Assembly (NCBI GenBank): GCA_963847965.1 | Contig: CAWKCG010000019.1 | Location: 71,850-135,849, forward strand | Origin: Palsa-504 sp963847965 | Lineage (GTDB): Bacteria; Actinomycetota; Actinomycetes; Streptosporangiales; Streptosporangiaceae | DNA: 64,000 nucleotides | Direction of reading: 5' to 3' | In this document: in pieces, positions 1 through 11,473 of the stretch | How the letters are laid out: each line of letters starts with the position of its first letter | Numbering within the stretch: the stretch's first letter is position 1 | The notes under the pieces: generated by a model | Told to the model about the DNA's origin: nothing | The model's database searches: none | What the model saw: the letters and a program-made list of their open reading frames with translations, nothing else | Position numbers and translations under genes: made by a program

Positions 1-3000
1 GATCATCCCGTCGTATCAGGAGGACGCGCGCGTCATCCGCAATACCATGCTCTCGGCCGCCCTGCAGGAGTACCCGGACAAGCGGGTGGTCCTGCTGATC
101 GATGACCCGTACGCGCCGAAGACGGCCAGGGCCCGCGGGCAGCTGGCGGCCGCCAGGGCGCTGCCGGGCGAGATCACGGAGTTGCTGGCCGGGCCTGCGG
201 GCCGGTTCGCCCGCGCGCTTGACCAGTTCGAGGCGTCGTGCCACCGGGAGGAGCCGCCGGGGTCCGGCTCGATGATCGTCCTGGCCGGCCACTACGAGGA
301 CGCGGCGGTCTGGCTGGACCAGCTGGCCGCGGACCAGGAGATCATCGACCACACGGACGCGTTCCTCGCCGGCGAGGTGATCGCGCGGCTCGCCGGATCG
401 TTCCATGCCATTGCCTCGGCGCTGCTGGCCTCGAGTGACGAGGGCGTGGTCCTCGAGCAGCAGATGTTCCGCCGGCTGTACCGGCGCCTGGTCTGGACGT
501 TCCGCGCCGACCTGACGAGCTTCGAGCGCAAACGCTACGTGTCGCTGTCCCATGAGCTCAACAAGGCCATGAACCTGAACAGCTACATCGGCCTGATGGG
601 CGGCTGCTACCGCGAGGTCCAGACCGTCGCCGGGACCGCGCTGGTCCGGTCCCAGCCGAATAGCCAGCACCTGAGCATCCCGGACTCCGACTACCTCGTG
701 ACGCTCGACGCGGACAGCGTGCTGCTGCCCGAATACTGCCTGCGGCTGGTGCACCTGCTCGAGCAGAGCGAATACCGCGACATGGCCATCGCCCAGACGC
801 CGTACAGCGCGTTCCCGGGTTCCTCCACCCGCCTGGAGCGCATCGCCGGCGCGACCACGGACCTCCAGCACATCGTCCACCAGGGCCTTACCTACTACGA
901 CGCGACGTTCTGGGTCGGCGCGAACGCGGTGATCCGCAAGCGCGCCCTCGACGACATCGTCGAGACGTCATACATCGGCGACTGGGAGATCCGGCACTAC
1001 ATCAGGGACCGCACCGTCATCGAGGACACCGAGTCCACCATTGACCTCGGCGTACACGGCTGGCGGCTGTACAACTGCCCGGAGCGGATGAGCTACAGCG
1101 CCACCCCTCCCGACTACGGGTCCCTGTGTATCCAGCGGCGGCGCTGGGCCAACGGCGGCCTGCTGATCCTGCCCAAGTTGCGCGGCCTGTCCCGGGCCAG
1201 GCGGGCGCGGGGACAGCGGATCCGGTTCGGGGAACTCTTCCTGCGCTGGAACTACATGGCCTCGGTCTGCTGGAGCGCGGTGAGCCTGCTGGTCCTGCTG
1301 GCCTTCCCGTTCAGCGCCACGCTGATCAGCCCGCTGCTCGGCTTCGTGGCGCTGCCCTACTTCCTGGCCATGGCCAGCGACTTGCGTTACTGCGGGTACA
1401 AGCGTCTCGACGCGCTGCGCATCTACGGGTTCAACCTGATCCTGCTGCCGGTCAACCTGTCCGGCACGCTGTCGTCGATCGTGCAGGGCATCACCGCGTC
1501 GAAGGCGCCGTTCGCGCGGACTCCCAAGGTCCGTAACCGCACGGTCGTCCCGCCGTTCTTCGTCGTGGCCCCCTACGTGCTGATCCTGCTGGCCGGGTTC
1601 ACCTTCTACTTCGCCTACCGGCATCACCGGATCGAGAACATGGCCTACGCAGCGCTCAACGTCGCGCTGGCCTGCTACGCCGCCAAGGCCTTCATCGGGC
1701 TGGGCAATTCCGTCGTGGATGCCTGGATCCACGCCACCTCGCTGCTGTACAAGCCGGTCCGGCGGCGTCGGCGGCTGTTCCGCAAGTCCAGGGCCGATCA
1801 GCAGGTTCCGCCGCCCACCGACTGGCGTTCCGTGCTCGAGGTGGGCTTCACCGAGCCTGCGCCGCCGCCGGCCGGGCCCAAGACGCCTGCCGGGGGTGCT
1901 CCCGCGGCCCCGGCGGCCCCGGCGCCTGCCCTGGCGCCATCAGACGAGCCGCGGCGCAGGCTCTCGCTGCTGCGGGTGCTAGCGGCCCTTCTCCTGCTGG
2001 CCGGGGTGGGCTGCGGCGGGTTCGTCGGGGTGAAGGCGCGGCTGGCCAGCGTCCCGGTCGTGCACCAGACCTGGTTCGCGCCGTACGTCGACGTGACACT
2101 CACCCCGACGTACCAGTTCCAGAGCTCAACGGCGGACACCGCCCGGCAGACGGTCCTCGGATTCGTCGTCGCGGCCTCGGCCTCGCGCTGCACGCCGAGC
2201 TGGGGCGCCGCCTACACGCTGCCCCAGGCGGACCAGTCGCTCGCCCTCGGCTCGCGCATTCTGCAGCTGAAGCAGGACGGGGAGCAGCCCATCGTGTCGT
2301 TCGGCGGCCAGGCCAACACCAGCCTCGACGTAGCCTGCGGCAGCGTGCCGGGCCTGGTCGCCGCCTACCAGTCGGTGATCGACGCCTACCAGCTCACCAC
2401 CATCGACCTGGACATCGAGGGAACCGCCCTGGACAGCTTCCCGGCCGAGCAGCGCCGCGCGCTGGCGATCGCCGACCTGGAAAAGGCGGCCCGCGTGGCG
2501 CACCGTCAGCTGGGCGTATGGCTGACCCTCCCGGTGGAGCCGTCCGGCCTGCAGGGCAACGCCCTGTCCGTGATCGCCGCGATGCTGCGTGACGGCGTCT
2601 CTATCACCGGGATCAACGTCATGACCATGGATTTCACCCAGCCGCCTGCGGCCGGGAGCAGCATGCTGCCATCGGTGGAAGACGCCCTGAACGCGACCCA
2701 CGCGCAGCTGGCCGGGCTGTTCCCCCGCTACGGCATCCGGCTGCGCTCCGCGCAGATCTGGCAGCGGCTCGGCGCCACGGTCATGATCGGGCAGAACAAC
2801 ATCCAGGGCGAGAACTTCACCACGGCGGACGCCCGGGGCCTGAGCGGGTTCGCCGCGGCGAATCATCTCGGCCGGATCTCGATGTGGTCGCTCAACCGGG
2901 ACAGCCAGTGCGGCTCTTCATTCGCCGAGACCGGGTTGCTCTCCACCACGTGCAGCGGGACCGCCCAGTCCGGCATGGAGTTCTCCCAGATCTTCGGGCA

Positions 3001-3496
3001 GCTGCAGGGGGTCACCTCGGTGACGTCCTCGGCGGGTAACGTCCAGCCCGCGGTGGCCAACACCAACCCGGCGGACGCGCCCTACCCCCAGTGGTCCGCC
3101 GCCGGCCAGTACCCGCTCGGCTACAAGGTCGTGGAGGACGGCCAGATCTACCAGGCGAAGTGGTACAACACCGAGGATGACCCGCAGGCGCAGGTCCAGT
3201 ACTCCTGGGAGACGCCCTGGGAACTGATCGGCCCGGTGCTCCCGGGCGATCACGCGCCCAAGATCGGCAAGCTGCGGCGCGGGACGTACCCGGCCTGGTC
3301 GATCAGCGTCCAGTACCAGGCCGGCGACCTCGTGCTCTACCAGGGCCTGCCGTACCTGGCCAAATGGGACAACGAGGGGGTCTCCCCGCAGGCCGGGGTG
3401 AGCGATCCGGGCGGATCGCCCTGGCAGGCGCTCTACAAGATCCCGGGCGAGCCCGCTGTTCCCGAGCCGGACACCACGGCCGGCCTCGCGCCGTAG
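1..3496 (+). CDS. Membrane GT2 glycosyltransferase fused to GH18 domain and two carbohydrate-binding repeats (5' partial)
   Basis: The frame is open from base 2, so the start lies left of the window; the first residues already read as a GT2 fold (IIPSYQED). Processive GT2 signatures follow: DAD near base 706, an ED pair near 1021, QRRRW near 1132. Hydrophobic segments lie at about 1240-1400, 1430-1500, 1550-1620 and 1640-1700. A Pro/Ala-rich linker and another membrane helix (about 1960-2040) come next. The distal part is GH18-like: the core reads IDLDIEG near base 2400, keeping D-x-D-x-E but with Thr where the first Asp-Gly usually sits. Two tandem CBM5/12-like repeats (Trp- and Tyr-rich, about 3080-3190 and 3285-3390) end the protein. 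Inference: it makes a beta-linked polysaccharide, exports it, and trims or binds it outside the cell. Each module is clear; the substrate is unknown. Confidence 0.88.
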   Translation, partial: IIPSYQEDARVIRNTMLSAALQEYPDKRVVLLIDDPYAPKTARARGQLAAARALPGEITELLAGPAGRFARALDQFEASCHREEPPGSGSMIVLAGHYEDAAVWLDQLAADQEIIDHTDAFLAGEVIARLAGSFHAIASALLASSDEGVVLEQQMFRRLYRRLVWTFRADLTSFERKRYVSLSHELNKAMNLNSYIGLMGGCYREVQTVAGTALVRSQPNSQHLSIPDSDYLVTLDADSVLLPEYCLRLVHLLEQSEYRDMAIAQTPYSAFPGSSTRLERIAGATTDLQHIVHQGLTYYDATFWVGANAVIRKRALDDIVETSYIGDWEIRHYIRDRTVIEDTESTIDLGVHGWRLYNCPERMSYSATPPDYGSLCIQRRRWANGGLLILPKLRGLSRARRARGQRIRFGELFLRWNYMASVCWSAVSLLVLLAFPFSATLISPLLGFVALPYFLAMASDLRYCGYKRLDALRIYGFNLILLPVNLSGTLSSIVQGITASKAPFARTPKVRNRTVVPPFFVVAPYVLILLAGFTFYFAYRHHRIENMAYAALNVALACYAAKAFIGLGNSVVDAWIHATSLLYKPVRRRRRLFRKSRADQQVPPPTDWRSVLEVGFTEPAPPPAGPKTPAGGAPAAPAAPAPALAPSDEPRRRLSLLRVLAALLLLAGVGCGGFVGVKARLASVPVVHQTWFAPYVDVTLTPTYQFQSSTADTARQTVLGFVVAASASRCTPSWGAAYTLPQADQSLALGSRILQLKQDGEQPIVSFGGQANTSLDVACGSVPGLVAAYQSVIDAYQLTTIDLDIEGTALDSFPAEQRRALAIADLEKAARVAHRQLGVWLTLPVEPSGLQGNALSVIAAMLRDGVSITGINVMTMDFTQPPAAGSSMLPSVEDALNATHAQLAGLFPRYGIRLRSAQIWQRLGATVMIGQNNIQGENFTTADARGLSGFAAANHLGRISMWSLNRDSQCGSSFAETGLLSTTCSGTAQSGMEFSQIFGQLQGVTSVTSSAGNVQPAVANTNPADAPYPQWSAAGQYPLGYKVVEDGQIYQAKWYNTEDDPQAQVQYSWETPWELIGPVLPGDHAPKIGKLRRGTYPAWSISVQYQAGDLVLYQGLPYLAKWDNEGVSPQAGVSDPGGSPWQALYKIPGEPAVPEPDTTAGLAP

Positions 3497-3558
3497 GGAC
3501 CGCCCGTTTCTTCCACCCTCCCACCGCGCCGGCATTGGCGCTGGTCGACACTAGACCG

Positions 3559-5049
3559 ATGACGACCAGAGTTCCCGACCCGCCGCTGCCCCTGACGCCG
3601 GCGGCCGATCCCCGTGACCCGCTCGGGCTGGCGGCTGACGCTCCTCTGCTGGCCGCCTGGCTGAACTGGATGGGGCTAGCCGAGGCCGGCCGGCTGACCC
3701 CGATGACCACACCGGGACATAAACAGCGCCAGGACCTGGCCGGCGCCGTGGTGGCGGGCGACGCTCCGCTGTATGGCGGGCTGGACACGATCAAGCACGC
3801 CGATCACCTGCTCGCCGACGCGCAGGCCCGCGCGGCCGCGCTGTGGGGCGCCGATTGGTGCCGCTTCTCCGTGGCCGGGTCGACCCACGGGAACCAGGCG
3901 TTCTGCCTGGCCATCGGGCAGCCGGGCCAGGAGGTGATCATCACCCGCACGCTGCACCGGTCGCTGCTGCTCGGCCTGGTCATAGCGGGCCTGATGCCGG
4001 TGTGGGTCCGGCCGGAAATCGACGCGGCCTCGGGCCTGCCCGCCGCCGTCGCAGTGCAGACCGTGCGGGACGCGCTGGCCGCGCACCCCGCGGCCTGCGG
4101 CGTGATCCTGGGTGACCCTTCGTACGTCGGCACCACCGGTGATCTGGCGGGTCACGCCCGGGCCGCGCACGAGGCGGGCGTTCCGCTCATCGTCGACGCG
4201 GCCTGGGCCGCCTATCTCGGCTTCCACCCCGACCTGCCGCCGCACGCGATCGCGGCGGGCGCCGACGCGATGGTGACCAGCGCGCACAAGACGCTGCCCG
4301 CCTACACCCAGGGGGCGCTGCTGCTGGCCAGGACCGAACGCCTGGACGTCGCCCGGCTCAACCGGGCGTTCGAGGCCACCCACACGACCAGCCCGGCCGG
4401 CTCCATCGTGGCGAGCATCGACGGCGCGCGTGCGCTGCTGGCCAGGGACGGGCCGCCGCTGTGCGCCCGGCTGCTGAGCGGCGTGGCGGCGGTCCGGCGG
4501 CGGCTGCGCGAGGTGCCGGGCGCGGACGTACTCGACGGTCCCGGCGTGGACCCGGCCAAGCTCGTGGTGCTGCTGGCCGGGACCGGGGCTCACGGCGGCC
4601 TGGTCGAGGCCGACCTGATCGCGGCCGGCATGCCGGTCGAGATGGGCGACCGGGACACGGTCATCCCCATCGCCACGATCGCCGACGACGAGGAGCGGCT
4701 CGCCGCCTTCACCGAGGTGCTGATCGCCTCGATCGAGCGGCACCGCGGCCGGCCACGCCACCCCGCGGCCGCGGCCGCGTGGACGGTGCTGCCGCAGACG
4801 ATCATGTCGCCGCGGGAGGCGTTCTTCGCCCGCAACGAGACCGTCACCGCGGACGCCGCCATCGGCCGGGTCAGCGCCGAACTCGTCGCGCCCTACCCGC
4901 CCGGCGTGCCGGTGCTCGCCCCGGGCGAGCTCATCACCTCCGACGCGGTGGAGGCGCTGCGCGAGGTGACGGCCGACGGCGGCCGGATCGCCTACGCGGC
5001 CGACCCCTCCCTGGCCACCTTCCAGGTGGTTGAGGCCGGCGCGTACTAG
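3559..5049 (+). CDS. PLP-dependent Orn/Lys/Arg decarboxylase-family (fold type I) enzyme
   Basis: 496 aa. The N-terminal motif TPGHKQ and a central SAHKTLPAYTQG identify the basic amino-acid decarboxylase group; K244 is the expected Schiff-base lysine, and a DAAWAAY segment upstream supplies the Asp contacting the PLP pyridine nitrogen. The C-terminal third resembles the small domain of short SpeA/YaaO-like proteins. The family decarboxylates arginine, lysine or ornithine to polyamines in the cytosol; substrate cannot be assigned. The ATG at 3559 is chosen because upstream codons in this frame overlap the previous gene's end and are not protein-like. It lies 60 bp after the GT2 fusion and about 40 bp before the OsmC gene, so it may share their transcript. 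Confidence 0.85.
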   Translation: MTTRVPDPPLPLTPAADPRDPLGLAADAPLLAAWLNWMGLAEAGRLTPMTTPGHKQRQDLAGAVVAGDAPLYGGLDTIKHADHLLADAQARAAALWGADWCRFSVAGSTHGNQAFCLAIGQPGQEVIITRTLHRSLLLGLVIAGLMPVWVRPEIDAASGLPAAVAVQTVRDALAAHPAACGVILGDPSYVGTTGDLAGHARAAHEAGVPLIVDAAWAAYLGFHPDLPPHAIAAGADAMVTSAHKTLPAYTQGALLLARTERLDVARLNRAFEATHTTSPAGSIVASIDGARALLARDGPPLCARLLSGVAAVRRRLREVPGADVLDGPGVDPAKLVVLLAGTGAHGGLVEADLIAAGMPVEMGDRDTVIPIATIADDEERLAAFTEVLIASIERHRGRPRHPAAAAAWTVLPQTIMSPREAFFARNETVTADAAIGRVSAELVAPYPPGVPVLAPGELITSDAVEALREVTADGGRIAYAADPSLATFQVVEAGAY

Positions 5050-5090
5050 GGTGGGGAATTGATGATGATCTGACCGGATGAGGAGGCCCG

Positions 5091-5531
5091 ATGCCAACCC
5101 GCACCGCACGTACCGCCTGGACTGGGACTCTGGAACAGGGCAAGGGCCTGGTCGAGCTGACGAGTTCCAAGATCGGCACCTATGAAGTGTCGTTCCCCAG
5201 GCGGGCCGCCGAGGAGGCCGGCGGGTACACCAGCCCGGAGGAACTCATCGCGGCGGCTCACTCCGCCTGCTACGCGATGCAGTTGTCCGCGCTGATCGGC
5301 ATGGCGGGCGGCACGCCGCAGGCGCTCGATGTGCAGGCCGACGTATCGCTCGGGCCCGACCCCGCGGGCGGATTCCGCCTGACCGGCATCAAGCTCACCG
5401 TGCGCGGCGAGGTCGACGGCCTGGACGACGCCCAGTTCGCCAAGGCGGCCCAGGACGCAAAGGCCGGCTGCCCGGTCAGCAAGGCGCTCACCGGGGTGGA
5501 CATCACCCTCGACGCCGCGCTCGAGCACTGA
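5091..5531 (+). CDS. OsmC/Ohr-family peroxiredoxin
   Basis: 146 aa, the usual length for OsmC proteins. The redox pair is visible as C60 in HSACYAM and C127 in AGCPVSKAL, the spacing expected for thiol-dependent reduction of organic hydroperoxides. The ATG follows a purine-rich GAGGAGG-type ribosome site about 7 nt upstream. The family acts in the cytosol as a dimer and relies on lipoyl or other dithiol reductants. It sits 41 bp after the decarboxylase gene in the same orientation and faces the patatin gene with an 8-bp gap. Assignment to OsmC rather than Ohr rests on the overall sequence and is less certain than the family call. Confidence 0.9.
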   Translation: MPTRTARTAWTGTLEQGKGLVELTSSKIGTYEVSFPRRAAEEAGGYTSPEELIAAAHSACYAMQLSALIGMAGGTPQALDVQADVSLGPDPAGGFRLTGIKLTVRGEVDGLDDAQFAKAAQDAKAGCPVSKALTGVDITLDAALEH

Positions 5532-5538
5532 CCGCCAG

Positions 5539-6561
5539 TCACGCCGCGCGCGGGCCTGCCCACTCGAGGTGCCCGAGCGAGTAGGCCGAGGTGCGGAAGG
5601 AGGTCTCCAGCACGGCCTGCCTGCGCCGCAGGTCCATGATGTTGATCCCCATGGCGGCCAGGTCCGCGGGATCCGGTGTCAGCACGGTCACGCGCTTTCC
5701 CTGCGCCGACAGTCGCCTCGCCTGGCGTAGGACGGCCAGGGTGATCATCTGCCGGAGGTGGCGCTCCATGCGCAGGTGCGGCAGGAGCGGGTGGTCGACC
5801 TCGGTGCTCCCCAGCGGCACGAGGACGTAGATCTCCTGCAGGTCAGTGCCGCTCAGGACGCTCAGCGACGTGGCCGAACGCACGCCGCCGTCGACGTAGC
5901 GGCGGCCGGCGATGACCTGCGGCTCATACCAGCCGGGAATGGAGCAGGAGGCCACCACGGCATCGGTCAGCGGTGCAGCCGGGGCGCCCGGCCGCCCGAA
6001 GATCACCTGTTCCCCCGTGTCATAGTCCACGGCCGCGATCCACGTATCGCGATCTAGCCAGGCCGGCGCTGGCTCGCCTGCGTGGGCGCGCTGATGATGA
6101 CGCAGGTGCAGGGCATCGACCAGGGACCGCAGCGCGGCGTGCTGGCCTCGGCCGCGCGGCAGCCAGGCGCTTGCGCCGACCCACATGGGTACCCGGTGCA
6201 GCAGCGCCGCCCACGCCAGCGGCACCGAGCCGATCCGCAGGTGCGGCAGCGGTGGCAGCGGTCCCTCCTGCGCGGCCAGCGCGGCCGACTCGCCGAGCGT
6301 CCCCGTCACCTCACCGCGCTGCCAGGCCACCATCTCCTCCAGCGAGGAGCCGCAGCGCAAGGCGGCGGCCAGCACGCTGCCCGCGCTCGTCCCGACGATG
6401 ACCTCGGCGTCGCCGAGGGCCATGGGCAGGCGGTCCTGCAGGCAGGCCAGCGCGCCTGTCATCCAGGCCGCGCCGAGTACGCCACCCGCCCCGAGGACCA
6501 GGCCGATTCGGGGGCTGAGCTGGTGCCGCCCCCGATCCTGGCCGAATACGACGGCCGCCAC
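5539..6561 (-). CDS. Patatin-like phospholipase
   Basis: About 340 aa. Shows the oxyanion-hole motif GAGGVLGAAW at the N terminus, the nucleophile elbow GTSAGS (S59) and the catalytic Asp in YVDGGVRS (about D224), the Ser-Asp dyad of patatin lipases. No signal peptide or membrane helix, so it probably acts on membrane lipids from the cytosolic side. A GGAGG sits 5 nt before a GTG at 6561, preferred over the GTG two codons upstream that overlaps it. Homologues in actinomycetes are poorly characterised lysophospholipase/acyl hydrolase candidates; substrate unknown. Convergent with the OsmC gene. Confidence 0.88.
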   Translation of the reverse strand: MAAVVFGQDRGRHQLSPRIGLVLGAGGVLGAAWMTGALACLQDRLPMALGDAEVIVGTSAGSVLAAALRCGSSLEEMVAWQRGEVTGTLGESAALAAQEGPLPPLPHLRIGSVPLAWAALLHRVPMWVGASAWLPRGRGQHAALRSLVDALHLRHHQRAHAGEPAPAWLDRDTWIAAVDYDTGEQVIFGRPGAPAAPLTDAVVASCSIPGWYEPQVIAGRRYVDGGVRSATSLSVLSGTDLQEIYVLVPLGSTEVDHPLLPHLRMERHLRQMITLAVLRQARRLSAQGKRVTVLTPDPADLAAMGINIMDLRRRQAVLETSFRTSAYSLGHLEWAGPRAA

Positions 6562-6679
6562 GACCACCTCCGCAACCCGCCACTGACGTAACTGTAGATC
6601 CCGCAGGCGTCCCCGGGGGCGCGGACCCGCTCCGGGCTATCACGGTCTCGGATACGGCGCGGCGGGTAGACAATGAAGT

Positions 6680-7447
6680 ATGACTAGCCAACCTGGCTCC
6701 GGCCCTCCCACCGCCGCGACGGCTCCGCTCGGCGGCAAGGGCCGCCGGGCCGCCGAGATCAATGTGGACGAGGCCAGGAAGGCGTTCTTCCTCATGGTCG
6801 GGTTCATCGCGCTGATCTGGGCTCTCCAGGTCGCGAACTGGGCCGATCACTATCACCTCGACGCCAGCTACGGGATCCTGCCGCGCAGCCTCGGGCACCT
6901 GGCCGACATCTTCACCGCTCCGTTCCTGCACTTCTCCTGGGATCACATCGAAGGCAATTCCGGGCCGCTGTTCGTGTTCGGCCTGCTCGCCGCCTACCGC
7001 GGCGTCGTCAAGTTCCTCGGCGTGACGCTGATCGTCGCGATCACGAGCGGCATGGCGGTCTGGCTGTTCCAGGGGAACAACGAGCTGACGGTGGGCGCGA
7101 GCGGCCTCATCTTCGGCTATTTCGGCTACGTCCTGGCTCGCGGGATCATCGACAGGAACCTCATCGACGCGCTCGCCGCCGTGGTCATGGCCCTGTCGTA
7201 CGCCTACATCCTCACCGTGGCGATACCAGGTACTCCCGGCGTGAGCTGGGTAGGTCACCTGGGCGGGCTGGTCGGCGGGCTGGCCTGCGGCTGGATCTTC
7301 CGCGCCCGGCGCAGCCTGCCGAAGTCCAGCCGGCCAAAGCAGTCCGACAGCATAGGCCGCGGGTCTGGCGATACCTCGGTGGTGCCGGTCGGCCCGGGTC
7401 ACCCGCGCGCCGACCTGTACAAGGAACTAGGTGATGCAGGCCTGTAG
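6680..7447 (+). CDS. Rhomboid-family intramembrane serine protease
   Basis: 255 aa with six hydrophobic segments after a basic N-terminal tail. Hallmarks are present in order: HxxxN-like HFSWDHIEGNS, the nucleophile loop GASGLIFGYFGY (S141), and SWVGHLGGLVGG carrying the partner H193. Rhomboids cleave single-pass substrates within the membrane. The C-terminal tail (about 45 aa) is hydrophilic. No convincing Shine-Dalgarno site precedes the ATG; translation may be leaderless or weak. It lies divergent from the patatin gene with a 118-bp gap and converges on the next gene with 13 bp between. Confidence 0.9.
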   Translation: MTSQPGSGPPTAATAPLGGKGRRAAEINVDEARKAFFLMVGFIALIWALQVANWADHYHLDASYGILPRSLGHLADIFTAPFLHFSWDHIEGNSGPLFVFGLLAAYRGVVKFLGVTLIVAITSGMAVWLFQGNNELTVGASGLIFGYFGYVLARGIIDRNLIDALAAVVMALSYAYILTVAIPGTPGVSWVGHLGGLVGGLACGWIFRARRSLPKSSRPKQSDSIGRGSGDTSVVPVGPGHPRADLYKELGDAGL

Positions 7448-7460
7448 GCCGCTGCCGGTA

Positions 7461-8039
7461 TCAGCTAGCGTCTGAGTTCTTCGGCGCGCGCCTGGTGGAA
7501 GTGGTCTTCGGAGCCTGGCTCGCGGCCGTGCTCTTCGGGGCCCGCCTGGTACCCGTGGCCTTGGTCGTGCTCCTGGCCGCGGTGGTCTTGGCCGTGCTCC
7601 CCGGCGCCGCGGCCTCGGGCGCCTGCTCGGCGGCCGCTTCCGTTGAGGCCGTCTCGCCGTGGTCCTCGCGGGCGCTCTCGCGCTGGTCCTGCGGCGCGGT
7701 CTCGCCGGGGTGCTCCGGCTTGGTCGCGCCGAAGCCTGGCATCAGCGGGGCGGTCGCCTTCACGACGTCCTCGGCAAACTTCCGCTGGCTGGCCAGCAGG
7801 CGCTCGGCCAGGTTATATGCGCTGGCCACGGCGTCCTTCGGCGTGGGCAGCTGGCCCACTCGCGGCATATAGGCGGACGGCACCTTGGGGAGCCGGTCCG
7901 CGAACGGTGCGTAGAACGACGCCAGCTTCGGGGTCGCGGTCCTGATCGTTTCGACCCAGGTCCTGATCGCGTCGACCATGATCTCCTGGCTCTTCCGGGC
8001 GGTGGCCAGGATGTCTTCCTGCTTCGGGGTGCGTGGCAT
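7461..8039 (-). CDS. Small amphipathic protein with Lys/Ala/Thr-rich repetitive tail (phasin- or HBHA-like)
   Basis: 192 aa. The first 110 residues are predicted helical and contain a Pro/Tyr-rich middle and a segment ending in ASQRKFAEDVVKA, seen in actinobacterial proteins of unknown role that resemble phasins. The last 80 residues are low complexity, with repeats of the type T-x-RRAPK-x-T, giving a basic, histone-like tail. The ATG at 8039 is favoured over the one 11 codons upstream because GGAGA lies 8 nt before it. A near-consensus promoter and an inverted repeat lie just upstream. Function unknown; DNA-, polyester- or surface-binding are all possible. Confidence 0.7.
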   Translation of the reverse strand: MPRTPKQEDILATARKSQEIMVDAIRTWVETIRTATPKLASFYAPFADRLPKVPSAYMPRVGQLPTPKDAVASAYNLAERLLASQRKFAEDVVKATAPLMPGFGATKPEHPGETAPQDQRESAREDHGETASTEAAAEQAPEAAAPGSTAKTTAARSTTKATGTRRAPKSTAASQAPKTTSTRRAPKNSDAS

Positions 8040-8072
8040 GGTGCCGGTCTCCTTCACGAGTTTCTTATGCAA

Positions 8073-8100
8073 ACTATATCAAGCATGATTGAGATGTCAA
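8073..8100 (-). promoter_or_regulatory. Sigma-70-type promoter for the 7461-8039 gene
   Basis: On the minus strand TTGACA (8100-8095) and TATAGT (8078-8073) are separated by 16 bp, about 33 bp upstream of the start codon. This is an unusually AT-rich, near-consensus promoter for such high-GC DNA. Confidence 0.7.
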
Positions 8101-8115
8101 GCAAGCCGCTTGACA
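8095..8115. promoter_or_regulatory. Perfect inverted repeat overlapping the -35 box (candidate operator)
   Basis: TGTCAAGC and GCTTGACA, 8-bp perfect arms separated by 5 bp, cover the -35 hexamer of the promoter at 8073-8100. Position and symmetry suit a dimeric repressor; no regulator gene is adjacent that can be linked to it. Confidence 0.55.
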
Positions 8116-8150
8116 CATGCAGCACCGAGCCCCGGTCCGGTCCCGGCGAT

Positions 8151-11307
<3,157 letters not shown>

Positions 11308-11473
11308 GTCGTCGCGGTAACTCCCTGGCCCGGTGGCGTCGCGTGTCAGATCATGCCACGGAGTACTGACATTGGTCCGTAACACACCGCCCGTTCGGGA
11401 TAAAGATTCCTTATCTGCCGAACGAGCGGTGGTGCCTGTCCCGAGCCGGCTCAGCCGCTGGAGGAGAACGACC

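Noticed and set aside
968..1732. Long minus-strand frame opposite the GT2 fusion
   Set aside because: Shadow of the real gene; low-complexity, no recognisable domain.
3676..5109. 477-codon minus-strand frame opposite the PLP decarboxylase
   Set aside because: Gly/Arg/His-rich shadow sequence; the + strand carries clear PLP motifs.
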